A stretch of 64,000 bases of DNA from Apostichopus japonicus (GCF_037975245.1 NC_092579.1:2221001-2285000); one strand, 5' to 3'. Positions 51,601 to 62,728 are shown, counted from the stretch's first letter. Made by a program: numbers and translations. The notes: a model not told the origin generated them from the letters alone.

Positions 51601-53699
51601 ATGCAAAATGAAAACACTGAATTGTGCTCAGAGTTTTTTTAAACCTTCATTCCATCAAATACAAGCTTTTACAAACCGTGAGAAAGTAGGTGTCCTTTAT
51701 CTTTCAACTTGCAATAACAATGTATCAATTTGTCTTACACTTTTCCACTTCACAATTGCATAATAACCGTACTGGAAAATAATTTGAAAGTACCATCAAA
51801 TTTTTGGAAGCAATTTTGAGAATTTATAATTTTGTTAGCAATACAATACTGCAGATTTGTGTACCCAAAATTGCTATACACCTTTATACACAACGGGTAG
51901 CATTTGGCTGTGCTATGGCAGATACATTGCATCCTGCTGCCCCCTATCACATTAACATTTCTGACGTATTCAAATGCATCTATGTTAAATTTGCACTTAC
52001 TGAGGCTTCTTTGTCCCATCTGTGGCATCAGACGTGTGCTTCTGAAGTGATGTAAATATCTCTGGAGTAAAAAATAAAGTAAAAAATGACAATTAGCTGC
52101 GAGCTTTCAAACTTCCTACACAAACTGAACAATTATCACTGATGGAGTTGTATAATAACGCAAATATTTTCATCCTTCACATAAAGGTCTTATCATAAAT
52201 GATAATTCAAACTTGTGCAATCATGACATAGTTGTTTTAGTTCAAAAATCAATTCACACAACCCTTCCCGATCTTACCTAATATTACCTGATACTTAAAT
52301 GCTCAAAACAAAACAAAAAATCTTTGCAATATTTACTGAGCATGCAGCTCAGTGGTAAACCAGCCCTTGCAAAACAGATCATTAGCAAACTACTCAATTT
52401 ACAAAAAACACTCTGTATAAGATTCTCTTCATACCATGAGACTGGGCCGCTAGCTTTCTGGTAGCTGGGTAGTGCATGTCTGTTTGCCATCTGACATCAT
52501 GGACAACTGAAGGTTTGTCAAGATTAACAGCAACATCAGCTGCAAGAATGTCGAAAATAAGATTAGAAACAGAAATCAATTCCAAGTGTGAAACTATAAA
52601 CAACGTTAACAACCATCAATCACTCCCAAGAACTTACATGCTAAGAACTCAAAGAGGCTTCTACAGAAGCTCAATTTTGGTACGGTAAAGATAGTTGTGC
52701 ATAAATTTGTTACGTTATCCTTTCCATGACAGAATAAGTGGTTTGTAGAACCTCATTACATATGATAATGTAGCAAATATTCACGAAAGTTCATTAATTC
52801 CTGAAATTTTAGTAAATATGTGATATGAATGTTACCCTCTCCTGCCATGTATCTGCGTTTTCCATTTCCAGAGAAAACCATAAGTTGAAGTCCTTGTCCC
52901 CATCTGGCACTAAGTAAGTTATCTTGGCTGCCACTTACAGGAATAATCTATGAATCAAGTGTAAAGGGGATTCAAATGGCCAGAATTGTCACAGTGAAAC
53001 AAGGAAACATAAAGCTTTTATTTTGAGATACTTTCTTGAAATATTCCACCTATTCAGCAGAAATATGTATACAGTAAAATTCAATGATGCACAATTACAA
53101 AAATATTTTTCCTTGCTTTGAGATATTTGACTTTCGACTTTAAGAAGTAATTCTTCCGTTTTCTGGTGGAATCTGGTCAAACCACCAATGAAATCACTCG
53201 GCTGAAGGAAAGAACTGAACCACTGAGTATAATCATGCATGGTTTCCATCACCACTATCCAGGCTTTAAAAGAGCGTTAATGCCCTTATTATCGCGAATT
53301 TACCGTATATCACCATACATTGCTAACTCATTATGCTTAAGTAAGAAGACTACACTGACACCATTGCATGAACACTACTGTACGCTATTCATTATTAATA
53401 TAGTTGTATAGCCTAGGCCAAGTGGTGAAAGGGAAAATTATTTTTCGTGGAAATGGCACCCATTGTAAAGATAGGCCTAGCCTTCGCATACATACTGTAG
53501 GACATTGGACCGTTACAGAAAAGACAGTCACACATAAATTGCGGAAAGTACTGACAAAATAATCAATTATTGTTCTTTTTTTTGGCAAAATAGTAATATT
53601 ATTCTTTCGATAACACGTATAGATGAAATAATTGGATATTAATGTCAAAAAAAGCTCATTACTTACGAATTCGGGAATTTCCCGCCGCTGCATTGCCAT
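33627..53699 (-). CDS. NUP85: nucleoporin NUP85, 19 exons, 665 aa
   Basis: Exons in transcript order: 53699-53667, 52947-52836, 52539-52435, 52061-52001, 51439-51366, 50760-50647, 49005-48884, 48380-48294, 47549-47379, 46037-45906, 44349-44246, 43558-43475, 42731-42666, 41250-41200, 39455-39355, 38626-38408, 37531-37432, 36577-36415, 33725-33627. All introns are GT..AG; phases agree through 1998 nt. Length matches human NUP85 (656 aa), and similarity runs end to end: ELIWNLCEILYIE (exon 6), LLDWVKLHF (7), VLQGRLAEARHLL (8), LKWRNWQEIC (9), WYQIMVTKLLYTNP (10), NWWFVAHLADLL (12), REFLLLEYAS (13), DLIDNLG and VSDRLTFLG (16), LLTDALPLLE (18), LSRNLSRA (19). NUP85 is an all-helical ACE1-type scaffold subunit of the Y (NUP107-160) complex of the nuclear pore; it pairs with SEH1. 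The N-terminal segment, with GQGLQLMVFSG, corresponds to the beta-blade that completes the SEH1 propeller (inference from family). Start: first in-frame ATG after an in-frame stop; a second ATG lies two codons on. Introns are rich in tandem repeats. Confidence 0.97.
34008..34690. repeat. 26-bp minisatellite, about 26 copies, in NUP85 intron 18
   Basis: The unit is built from tactcaatgctttgtacta and ttacttg, with regular variants carrying attaattgaa or gttacttg. Variants recur every five to eight units, hinting at a higher-order period. Long plus-strand open frames through it are repeat artefacts. Degenerate tacttgta-rich sequence precedes it from about 33890. Confidence 0.95.
36840..37230. 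repeat. tandem repeat of about 85 bp, five copies, in NUP85 intron 17
   Basis: Each copy contains caagttgtgaccatact, atgttgcaacacaa, gagcagtggggaggg and ccaccaatactact. Copies are diverged by point changes and small G-run length changes. Confidence 0.88.
40080..40870. repeat. acacacatcacacatgtaac array with an embedded element, NUP85 intron 14
   Basis: Irregular tandem units of about 20-24 bp based on aacacacatcacacatgt fill the stretch. They are interrupted at 40342-40514 by a short inverted-repeat element. Open frames rich in Cys/Val/Met on the minus strand and His/Thr on the plus strand are by-products of the repeat. Confidence 0.9.
40342..40514. mobile_element. MITE-like element inside CA repeat, copy 1
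   Basis: The element has imperfect terminal inverted repeats: left tgtttgtataacattcag with gaggacc, right the complement of tgtttgtttttctatctgac with cgaggac. The body contains cgaggacgtggtgattc and gaaatcacaaccgaggacc. It is about 90% similar by eye to the copy at 43852-44032. CA-rich simple sequence touches both ends. Confidence 0.75.
43852..44032. mobile_element. MITE-like element inside CA repeat, copy 2
   Basis: Terminal inverted repeats are clearer here: left tgtttgtgtttcattcagac with cgaggac, right the complement of tgtttgtttttctatctgac with cgaggac. It is flanked on the left by cacacacacacaca and on the right by acacacacacacacg. It lies in NUP85 intron 11. Non-autonomous, no coding capacity. 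Confidence 0.8.
44633..44738. repeat. inverted-repeat element, decayed relative of the 60.08-kb hammerhead-like sequence
   Basis: The ends tgtgtaaaagtaag and its complement cttttacaca frame about 105 bp. It includes cagcctctgaagaagatcct, related to cagcctctgacgaagatcct at 60074. The GAAAC half of the motif is missing here. Confidence 0.55.
45430..45835 (+). mobile_element. LINE 3' end fragment (CR1/L2-like tail)
   Basis: Near 45760 the sequence aaagcgctcttgaacatgc leads to agtgctatataaatttgg and then a run of aat triplets. It matches the 3' tail of the LINE at 30.1 kb in order and spacing. No coding remnant was recognised, so the left border is approximate. In NUP85 intron 10. Confidence 0.6.
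46790..46925. repeat. short tandem repeat, unit about 20 bp
   Basis: Five to six copies of acaactatcagcactggaat with substitutions, in NUP85 intron 9. Preceded by looser ctaacaac and gtgataac-like repeats from about 46550. Confidence 0.75.
48000..48290 (-). mobile_element. LINE ORF2 tail fragment beside NUP85 exon 8
   Basis: The minus-strand frame encodes INIRHNFFSNRVVNEWNGLP and EEVVLASSVNGFKNALDKHF, the usual C-terminal block of many invertebrate LINE ORF2 proteins. A stop and a short 3' region follow, ending in a ctaaa-type simple repeat (seen as tagtttagtttag near 47992). It starts within about 30 bases of the exon 8 donor (exon end 48294). A different family from the 30-kb LINE by its tail. 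Confidence 0.85.
49012..49795. repeat. 36/37-bp minisatellite, about 21 copies, abutting NUP85 exon 7
   Basis: Two unit types alternate: one with cagatcctgcaacatcctat, the other with cagatcctacaaaatccaac, both joined by acatctgg or acctctgg. The pairing gives a higher-order period of about 73 bp in the centre. A 276-codon plus-strand frame through it is an artefact. The array starts about 6 bases from the exon 7 acceptor. Confidence 0.95.
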
Positions 53700-53719
53700 T
53701 TTCACATGTACAGTACTAG

Positions 53720-54149
53720 ATAGTCAACGAGGTAGGCCAAAACACGTTACTCATCTTTCGGCTAAAGTTTCTGCTAGATGGTGACGCGGATATTGTCGAC
53801 CAGTTCTAAAGCAACAAGGACAGAACTCAATTTCTAGATATGCCCAGGCCTCGGTAGGGGAGGGGCGGGCGGAGGGGGTCATGGAACCTGGGAAATACGG
53901 GATGAATGAATAAACAATTGTTTTTATTTTCATAATATACTGAAGGAAAAATGGAAACTAAAATGGGAGGAGGGTGTCAGCGATCTGTCCACGGGACTAT
54001 ATACTTCAGGATCTCGACGCCCATAGGTATATTCTAAATACAATTTGGCTTATGGTCTGGATTTCGAAGATAAAGAACTGACTAAATGTTATTTTAATTA
54101 GGTAAAGTGAGACCATTTTTGAAAACTTTGGATTTAATACACAGATAAC
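53720..54149. other. NUP85 5' flank, no coding sequence recognised
   Basis: About 430 bp between the NUP85 start and a LINE fragment. It includes a GC-rich patch near 53850-53880. No TATA-like box lies at the expected place before the NUP85 ATG; this fits a housekeeping promoter. Confidence 0.45.
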
Positions 54150-55400
54150 CCTTTTGTTGCATTAGAAGTTTCAGATGCACAGTGTGGATTTGTCCCCGGT
54201 AAATCTACTGTTGATGCAATTTTCCGTGTTAAAGGCCTGGCACAAGCTTACCTTGCAGTCAAACAACCCTTACATCTTATTTTTGTTGACTTTCGCAAAG
54301 CATTTGACAGTGTTATTCACACCAAGCTTTTTGAGATGCTACGTAGGCTTGGTATGGCAGAGGATTTAGTCCGGATCATTGAGAATCTCTACAGTGACGC
54401 ACACGGTACCATCTCCTGGAACTTTGGAAGGGTCATACTTCTGCTCCGTTTCCAACGCCAGCCGGTGTACGACAGGGATGCCCAATTTCGCCATCTCTTT
54501 TCAACATGTACACAAAGTACATAATGCGTGAATGGGACGAACGCACCAATCATCTGCCTGCCCCAAATGTTGACGGTCTTGCCTCAAAGGAACAGCGATA
54601 TGCAGATGATCTAGTCTTGATGGCACTCTCTGCTGCTGATGCTGAAGCAATATTGAATATCTTAGGAGACATTGCTGATGACTATGGCTTGGTGATTCAT
54701 CCGGACAAGACAGAATACATGATTATTCAAACTTCTATGAGTGTTGATACCATCTATTATAGGGGCAACCCTCTGAAGCGTACATCTGAGTTTAAATACC
54801 CTGGCACCTACATCACCTACAATCTCAACGATAGTCGTGAGATCCGTGCTCGTGTAGCCATGACAAAGGCGACTCTCAACAATTGTGCATGTTTGAAGTC
54901 GAATCGTATCTCTGTGGGTGTTAAACTCCACCTGACCAGAGCTCTGGTTGCATCTCGTCTTACTTACGGTTGTAGCACCTGGACCATAAAAGCGGCTGAC
55001 ATGAATCGCCTTGACGCTTTAGGTAGAGAAATTTGGCGACGTTTGCTTTGTCTCACATGGAAAGGCCATGTGTCGAATGATGAACTAAACACGAAGATCG
55101 CGGGCGATGGCTGTTCTCTTCTGAAACTGTTCTTCAACATAACGCAAAATGGTTCGGACATGCAGTACGTTGTGGAGGCCTTACATGTGCTGTACTCTGT
55201 GGGCTACCCTGTGGTTACAAACGTAAGCCAGGCCGACCGCATTTACGATGGATTGACAATTTAACCAATTGGTCCGGCCGTTCTGCAGCCCAGCTACTCG
55301 AAGATGGCAGGCACCGGATTAACATTATAAAAGGTTACAAACCTAAGATTGTTTATAATCTTCGGGGAGGTCAACGGGCCAATTTGGCTTATGACTATTG
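54150..55400 (+). mobile_element. decayed LINE (non-LTR) reverse transcriptase, frameshifted
   Basis: Frame 1 (about 54150-54425) encodes AQCGFVPGKSTVDAIF and IFVDFRKAFDSV, with the first catalytic Asp. The frame then shifts, and from about 54450 it encodes GVRQGCPISPSLFNMY and RYADDLVLMA (the YADD active site), followed by IHPDKTEYM. A second shift near 55125 moves the tail (AKWFGHAVR, GRPHLRWIDNLTNWSG) into another frame. The element lacks its 5' part and endonuclease. The protein is non-functional as encoded. Clade uncertain. About 450 bp upstream of NUP85 in opposite orientation. Confidence 0.9.
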
Positions 55401-55513
55401 ACTATTGATAACCGGACCAGAAGTCGAGTCTGTCAACCGTGTCGATCTCAGTGCGTTGTTACAATATTCCCTCAAACCAGTAAGTAGGCCGGTAACGGCC
55501 GGTGCAGTGGCAC

Positions 55514-56836
55514 CGGGGCCCCGGGCACTTAGGGCCCGGTGAAAAGTACTAATAAACAATATAACCACCCCCCCCCCCCCTCCGACAATACACACGGTGA
55601 TCATAGGCTACGTACGGTAAACAAAAACAATAACAATCTATTAATGGGCTACGCAGGTAGGTAGGTCTACAGTTGTCTGACAGTAGTTAGGGTTAGTGGG
55701 TTACACCCTATCGTCATTAAGCGAAAAAAAAAAATTGTCCCGGCCCTTTGGGTCTAGCCTAGTGTCGAATGTCGATCAATATGAACCCCACTTCACTAGA
55801 CAGTAACCTTACAAAAGTTACATGTTGGAAGGGGATTTACGAAATTCCGATTTAGATCCAGAGGTTTTTTGTCCAACACGTATGGTTGTCTTACAAAGTT
55901 ATGTCATAAGAGTACACACTCACAGGCTGTTGTGCCTTTGTTCTAAACTTGTTATTACTGTGAACGATTTCACATTTATGTCATGCGTCGTTGTTACCAT
56001 CCAATATTATCTTAAAAACATAAATCTGGATCCGATAAGCGGAACAGGAAGAAACAATGGACTCGATCGTTGGAAAACATCCCGGAAGGATAGATACATT
56101 TCTACAAGCCGTTAAGTCATGATCGGAAATCACCTGTGACATGCATGGTTCGAGCAACAGCTTAGTACACGACGTACAGTACATTTACAAAGTAATATAA
56201 CAATACATGTACCCGGCAGGGGCATCCGGATCAAAACATTACATACACCACAAAACTCTAACATGTACCAACAAATGTAAATAAATATTAAATGACACCT
56301 AAGGCTATGCTGCTTGCACATCGTGCATATAGGTCTGTACCAGGGCCGGATTACCTATTAGGTACAGTAGGCACTGTTGAAACTTTACAAGCCCCGAACG
56401 TGTCATATTCGGCGACCTAGGAGGTATTTTTAGCCAAAATATAACCCGAACACGACGCGCCAATCATGGTGGCGCTTCGCTTAGATAGTGTCTAGAAATT
56501 TTTACTTTCAAGAGTTTGCAAATCTAGGGCGACACGAAACACTTAATCTGGTCCTGTTTATAAGGCCTGTGACGTTTCATTTCCGGTGATGTAGAGGGGG
56601 GGGGGGGTATTTTAGCCAAAATTGTCTTTGTACGCTACGCGTCAACCTATAGTGGCACTTCGCCTTTATTGTGTCAGGTAGTGCCTAGGGCGTACGAAAC
56701 CATTAATCTGGCCAGGTTTTGTACACTACATACACGGATTAAATCTAGTGAATGCGTGCACCCGAGTAAATCGAACGATGGGGGCCCGTTCCTGCTTCTC
56801 GCACCGGGGCCAGTACTCTCCTCGTTACGCCACTGC
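55514..56836. mobile_element. cluster of hAT-like fragments
   Basis: CAGTGGCACCGGGGCC at 55505-55520 and CAGGGCCGGATTACC at 56341 look like left termini, and cgttacgccactg near 56824-56836 looks like a right terminus. Two copies of the palindromic module occur at about 56395-56492 and 56565-56675. No matching target-site duplications were found, so element borders are uncertain. The part between about 55600 and 56340 shows nothing recognisable. Confidence 0.5.
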
Positions 56837-56879
56837 CTCAAATCAAGAATATAATTTTAAACAGAGGGAGTTTGCTGGC

Positions 56880-58129
56880 CACGCATATTAAATGGTGATC
56901 TATAGGGTAGACATTTATTAGCCACAAAGACAAATAAGTGCAGTGGATCTACTTCTGTAACGAGTTGTTTACTGAGGGTCTGAACTGTACATATGGGACC
57001 AAATCTTCGATTGTTTCGGTTCTTTGGTCATGGCTAAATAAAATTGTCAATATCAAACCTGTCTTCTAAATTCGAAATAACTCTCCAACGCATATTCTTG
57101 ACACATGTATGAACACACAAAACACCTTAAAAGACCTTAAAAACGCCATTTAATCGTTAAAATGTTGCAACTTATACTGTGAAGTTGTTGCCATTTTCTC
57201 ATTTAACTGTGAGTTTCTCAGGAGCTGACCTATTGATTGGCTCAAAAACTACAACTTAATGTCCTACCCCTGTATGAATTAAGTTTCATGTATTCGCCCG
57301 TATGGTGCGACGAATTTTTCATAATTAAGTTATCCTCGGACCAACATATCATACTATATTTCTGAACCAGTGGGTACCGTGTATGGCAAGCCATGTGGGA
57401 CAATCACCGCATAATATATCCGCGTATTAATTTGAATATATACGCGTATAAATTGGAATATGTACGCGAATATATTATTTGCCAATCATAACGCTTAAAT
57501 ATATACGTGTATTAAGTCGAATATAAACACGTATTAATTCGAATACATATGAGGATTAATTCGAATATATATACACGTATTAATTCGAACATATACTAGT
57601 ATTAATTCATGCTGTTGTCTAGGTCAAGTACGTTTGGCCTGGGTGTGCGTCAAGTTTGCAATCTCCCATTTATTGATCTAACGAGGCAACAATGTGATAA
57701 CTCTCAAACTAGTTTGTGAAAGCTATAAGACATGCCAGTTATTGTCTGATTTAATATACGCGTGCATATTAGAAATAATACGTGTATACATTCTTATTAA
57801 TACGAGGATATCTTATGCAGTGTTTGTTCCATATGGCTTGCTATAACCATGAACAATATGCAAAGAACAGTACGGATATATATCTCAACAAATGATAGTT
57901 ATAGCATACAGATACCAAACAGATGTCATAACGTAATACATGCAGTACTTCAGAATTCTAGCTGGAGAAAACCTAATCAGCTATCGATATGAGTTTTGGG
58001 TCGATGCGGTATTTTCCTCCTTTCCATGTCTTCAGCACTTCCGCCAAATATTAGCAATAATAAAAAACTAAAACATTTTCAGTTCCGTGAGTTTGAGAGA
58101 CCAAGATGTGACTAAGTACACCTTTTCTA
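56880..58129. other. no gene recognised; short degenerate array inside
   Basis: No domain-bearing ORF on either strand. At 57415-57610, six to eight decayed units of attaattcgaatatatacgcg lie in tandem. The rest is unremarkable AT-rich sequence. Confidence 0.5.
57415..57610. repeat. degenerate tandem repeat, unit about 24 bp
   Basis: Units based on cgtattaattcgaatatata vary in length and sequence across about 195 bp. Some units carry gcg, others ac, before tatta. Confidence 0.7.
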
Positions 58130-58235
58130 CCTGTTAAGTCTATGGTTAATTGTTGTATAGTTTACTTGTTTGTTCAGCGCATTGAGCTTCGGGATATTGC
58201 GCTCTATAAGTATACTGGTTGTAATAATAAGTAGA
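58130..58235 (+). mobile_element. LINE 3' tail remnant (CR1/L2-like)
   Basis: The order cagcgcattgagcttcggga, attgcgctctataagtat and then taataataag reproduces the LINE tail of 30.1 kb. No coding part remains nearby. Confidence 0.6.
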
Positions 58236-58557
58236 GCATATTTTGGGGGTTCTTCAATCACCTGCGTACGAGATGGATATCTTTATATGTGTAGCATACT
58301 GCAGTAGGTTAATTATACATAGGGATATGTTTGCCATTCATTCATACATTGATTCATTCATTCAATGACGTTTATTGCTTTCCCCAAGATAGCAAAACAA
58401 ATAATAAAGAACGTTCCGTTTAAACAATAATATGAATATAATGAAGAGTAAGTTAATCTGAGAACCCTGGCAGGTTTCCGATTATAGCACACTGCGTGAG
58501 GAACAATAGTCAGGGAAGAAAAGACGATTAATATTCGTATACAACGGTAATTCGTCA

Positions 58558-59654
58558 CAGGCGCGGCGGAACGGAAAAATTATTGGGGGGGGGGGGGCTA
58601 ATGTGTGGAGACTATCTAAGCGGAGCGCCACCATCGGTTGGCGCGGAGCGTACAAGAAAATTTTGGTTTTTTTCAAAGCCCCAGATGGCCGGAAACGGCA
58701 CTTCCCAAGTGTTTTATGCTGCGAATACCTAGCCCTAAAATATGGGTCTCAATCCTGCAATTTCTCAGATTGCACGTAAAAAAGTCTGTAAAAACATTGT
58801 AATTTGTATATTCGATGGTGTTTTAAGAGAGTAGCTATTACTCGCAGTGTACTCGCAAAGACGTTTTTGAGTGTAGTAAGGGCAGTGGCGGAGCTAGGGG
58901 TATTGGTCAGGGGGGCAGGAATGGTCTGTAGGGGCGCTTTCGACACTATCTAAGCGGAGCGCCACCACAGGTTGGCGCGGAGCGTACAGAAAATTTTTGA
59001 GTAAAGATACTCCCTAGATTGCAGGAAATGACCCTTTCCGGGCCTTGGTAATTTGCAGATAAACGGAGAATAAATAGGTTTCGTCGCCATTTTGTCGGAA
59101 AATTACACCAACAGAATATGACAAATGTCAATAGGTATATGAGAGCGCAATAAAATAGTCAATAATCGCGAATAAGTGAAAAGTAGTGAAAAGCTGAAAA
59201 GGGTGCCAGCATTCCATTTGAGTCCGTCAGGGGGGGGGGGGGGGGCATCCGCCCCCTGACTGTATATATGGACGCTCCGCCACTACGTAAGGGGATGTTG
59301 GAGAACTGGCTGAAATGAGGCAAGTCATTGGCCTAAGACGAAGTTGTGTTACGCTTACCGGTACTCACACTCACTGCTTCCACTTTTCACAGGGCGTGAA
59401 GACGCGGTTGGGGTGACAATGTGGTCTATAGCCAGGGGACGGGCCGAGGGTCCCCCAGCAATTACTAAAATTATTACACCTATATAGTATACGTGTGCAT
59501 CGGACAGATCGACAAGTATGCATTGAAAAATGGGCAGATGCACGTTTCGGAGCCTTGGTAAATATTGGGGGGGCTTATCATGCATTTGCCCCCTCAACTT
59601 TTTCATTGGGGGGCTGAGCCCCCCAAGCCCCCCCCCCCGGTTCCGCCGCCACTG
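58558..59654. mobile_element. non-autonomous hAT-type element with 8-bp target-site duplication
   Basis: It begins CAGGCGCGGCGGAACGG and ends with the complement of CAGTGGCGGCGGAACCGG. The eight bases before it (58550-58557) and after it (59655-59662) are both attcgtca. An 8-bp duplication with CAG..CTG ends is the hAT hallmark. It carries no transposase frame. It hosts one palindromic module at 58609-58700 and a nested element. Confidence 0.88.
58883..59285. mobile_element. nested hAT-type element
   Basis: It begins CAGTGGCGGAGCTAGGGG and ends gacgctccgccacta. Flanks are agtaaggg (58875-58882) and cgtaaggg (59286-59293), seven of eight bases alike. It contains its own copy of the palindromic module at 58944-59045 and a 15-20 base G-run. 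It therefore inserted after the host element at 58558-59654. Confidence 0.85.
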
Positions 59655-59662
59655 ATTCGTCA

Positions 59663-61260
59663 GCTAGTGACCAAACCAGAAGAGAAAACATTGAGACTGG
59701 AGCAGGAAAACCCAGAACTTTAAAATGAAGAAACTTTGAGCGACTCTGAAAAAGTAGCTTGTTAGAATATTTACAAAAACAGATATTATTAATTATTAAT
59801 TGGAAGTTTCTGGAAATACTATAGCTGAGCAATTAATGAATGGAAGATTATTTGAAATATATATAGTAGCGATAGCTGTTAAGAAGTAATTTGTGCATGT
59901 ATTGTGTTCTTAATTAACTGAATAAGGATCATTGCTGTGAGGTTTTTCACGCAGGATTATTAAGAGAATGGGGCAGGAAAACGTAGAACTTTAAAATGAA
60001 CAAACATTAAGCATGTAGCGTGTTAAAATATTTACAAACCAGATAATATTAATTAATTGGAAATTTCTTCGTTCAGCCTCTGACGAAGATCCTGCTAGGA
60101 TCGAAACGTCAGGCCCTCTTACTTTTACACAGGATTATAAGTTGTTAGATGGATAACATGAAATAAGGGGTATAGGGAAGCAATAACTATAGGATTCGTC
60201 GAAAATCGGCATTTTGCCTTGGCATTTAGTTCTATTAAGAGTGTGGAGCCTATTGATCGAGCCAAACTACGACACAAGTATGCCAATTTAATCCTGCGAA
60301 TACCATTCTAGCTATATATAGGCCTAGGCTAACGTACTTAAATGGCATGTGTTCACGACATATAAATATTTACATGTTTCGCGTATTTCCTTTCGGAGCG
60401 CTGTGCACAAATGAAGTATGGTACTGTTTAAGAATAGCCATCCAAGATAAACCCGTTGGCGCGAAACAAAACGAACTGGCATCCACTCTGATCGTATCAC
60501 CATGGCGATGTTTCGTCAAGTCAGTCTCACGAGCCCCTTGGAAAAGCGTATAAATACGCCTACTTCATGCATGATCAGCTGGCTAATAGGTTTGGGAGCC
60601 ATCTACTGTATACTATATAACACATGGTCACGTGGGCTATGGAATGTTAGAAATAAAGCGCGCATTTTGAAGTATTGATTTAGGACTAAAATGTGATGTC
60701 GTGCTCGATTTGTCGAGAAAGGCGCGCATATTGGTTGATTGCTCTTTATATGCGTTGAACTTACAACGCGTATAAAGTCCAATACGCCTTGAACCTCATG
60801 CCCAACGATTGCATATATGCGGGAAGATGTTATATCACTACATCAGTTTTCACAGTTAGAATGGTATAATAGACTTCTAGTCTGTGGTTTCCGTTTTCAG
60901 AGTCTATATATACTTGATCAGCAATATTATCAGCTTTTGTTTATCCACAAAGGAAGGAACAGCGTGGTTTGATTTGCATTATATAGCTATTACCTCACAT
61001 TGAAACAGGTTCATATATACCACTACTTCTTCTTCTTCTTTTTCTTCTTTTAGTAATTATGTACAACATAAATAATCTTGCAAGAAGGAACTAGTACAAC
61101 GAAATGGAAGAGGAAACCCTGCAGACGGGTTTGATTACCCAACATCGGAAGTTGACAGGAAAAACCAATATCATTAAATACAACACAAAACGTTTGTTTA
61201 AAATAGTAATGAAAACGAGAGTGCACACAATGTAGTTATACTTAAAAATAACAATAATAA
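59663..61260. other. no gene recognised
   Basis: AT-rich, no domain-bearing ORF. A block near 59690-59800 and another near 59970-60060 are similar (gcaggaaaac, gaactttaaaatga, gatattattaatt), so part of this stretch is a diverged direct repeat. The hammerhead-like motif at 60076-60114 lies just after the second copy. Confidence 0.5.
60076..60114 (+). ncRNA. hammerhead-ribozyme-like motif (possibly from a Penelope-like element)
   Basis: Read as RNA: stem I GCCU/AGGC; core CUGACGA; stem II GAUCC/GGAUC with loop UGCUA; core GAAA; then CGUC, giving a GUC cleavage triplet. Stem III is only the self-complementary ACGU, so it could fold only as a dimer. One extra A stands between the first core and stem II, which departs from the consensus. 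Hammerheads of this small kind are known in Penelope-like retroelements; no reverse transcriptase is visible here. Confidence 0.4.
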
Positions 61261-61266
61261 AATGTA

Positions 61267-61301
<35 letters not shown>

Positions 61302-61318
61302 AATGATGATGACGACTA
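61267..61318. repeat. GAT trinucleotide microsatellite
   Basis: Uninterrupted gat repeats with one aat and one gac variant at the right end. Confidence 0.95.
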
Positions 61319-61929
61319 TGGAGTCCGCGGAGCTTTGTCAACAAACAAAAAATGTAAGCCTTGTATTGTGATCAAAAGAAGACATTACAGTTGCTAATAC
61401 AAGAAATCCAGCTTAGTAAGGAGAAACAAACTTAACCATCATATTTAGCTTTTATGACAGAAATCTTTGTAGAGATTAACACGTTCACGTTAGGAAATAT
61501 CCTAGTTTAAAAGTCATGTCTAGGGCGGTGTCATATTGGCAATCTATGATGTCATAGTACCAGTAGGGTCTGAAACCTTTCACTTGCTTTCTCTATGTTT
61601 TCTTTGCATATTTCTATGGGTAAAATGCTAACGGTGTCGACATTGAAACCAGCATTTGCAAAATCCATCTCCTTTAAAGAGCATAAACAATGTTTGTAGA
61701 CTTGTTCAAGTCTTCAGCCGTTTGTTTCAAGGAAAATTAAACGTGTAGTACCTCACAAATGAAAAAAATATTTTTGTCAGTGTTTTGGGTCAGTTTTTCG
61801 TTACAGTTATCTTTTGCACAGAGATCAATAATGATGGTAGGACTTAAGTTTCCTTTAATTCTTTCTTTTGTCTGTTATGTGAAGATATACTAAAATGAAG
61901 AATGAAATGTTGGTGATAAAGGCATATTG

Positions 61930-62142
61930 AAATGAATGAATGGAGAATGTATGAATGAATGTCATTGAATGGATGTATGGATGGATAAGTGGATGGATGA
62001 ATGAATGAATGGATGGATGGATGAATGAATGTCACTGAATGAATAAAAGAATGAATGAATGAATGAGTGAGTGAATGAATGAGTGAATGAATGAATGAAT
62101 GAATGAATGAATGAATGAATGAATGAATGAATGAATGAATCT
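61930..62142. repeat. GAAT/GGAT tetranucleotide microsatellite
   Basis: About 210 bp of gaat units, mixed with ggat and gagt variants on the left and pure on the right (62090-62140). Confidence 0.95.
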
Positions 62143-62726
62143 TTCAGATTGTTTAAGTACTGTTACGGGCAAAGCAGAGGACAGAGGTACAACATTCATT
62201 TCCTGCTGTCGTTTCCATTAAGGTCTCTAATTAGGCTATACGTGTTGGCGATTCCATCCGAAGAGCCAACTAATGACCATATAAGGAAGCGACTCTCGTT
62301 TCGGAAGTTAAACATGTGGCATTCCAAGACTGAGTTTCAGGATAACCTATTTGGTTTATCGTTAATGTCAACATAGGCGTAAAGGTAAATCCGAATAAGA
62401 TCAGTTATGGGCGTTTAGCTAGAGATGGTTTGTCTTGTGGTTAGAGAGACTTGACTTGTTATACATTTTGTTGTCGTTGGCTTAAGGTTCAAAGAAGTTA
62501 TAAAGCTGTCTGTATCTATAGATGAATACATTCTGATTCTCTCATAAATCTGCTAATTTCTCGCTCCTTTATTGTCTTAGTGTGGCTCGTGCTGCATCCC
62601 CGTATTCCAAATATATTCCTTTCGGAGATTCGAGTCGTAGCAGAACAGTACCAATCTAACACTGTGCTTATGTTTCGTGTTTTACAATATACCTATGTGT
62701 ATTGTGTCAGTAAAAGGAATGAACGC

Positions 62727-62728
<2 letters not shown>

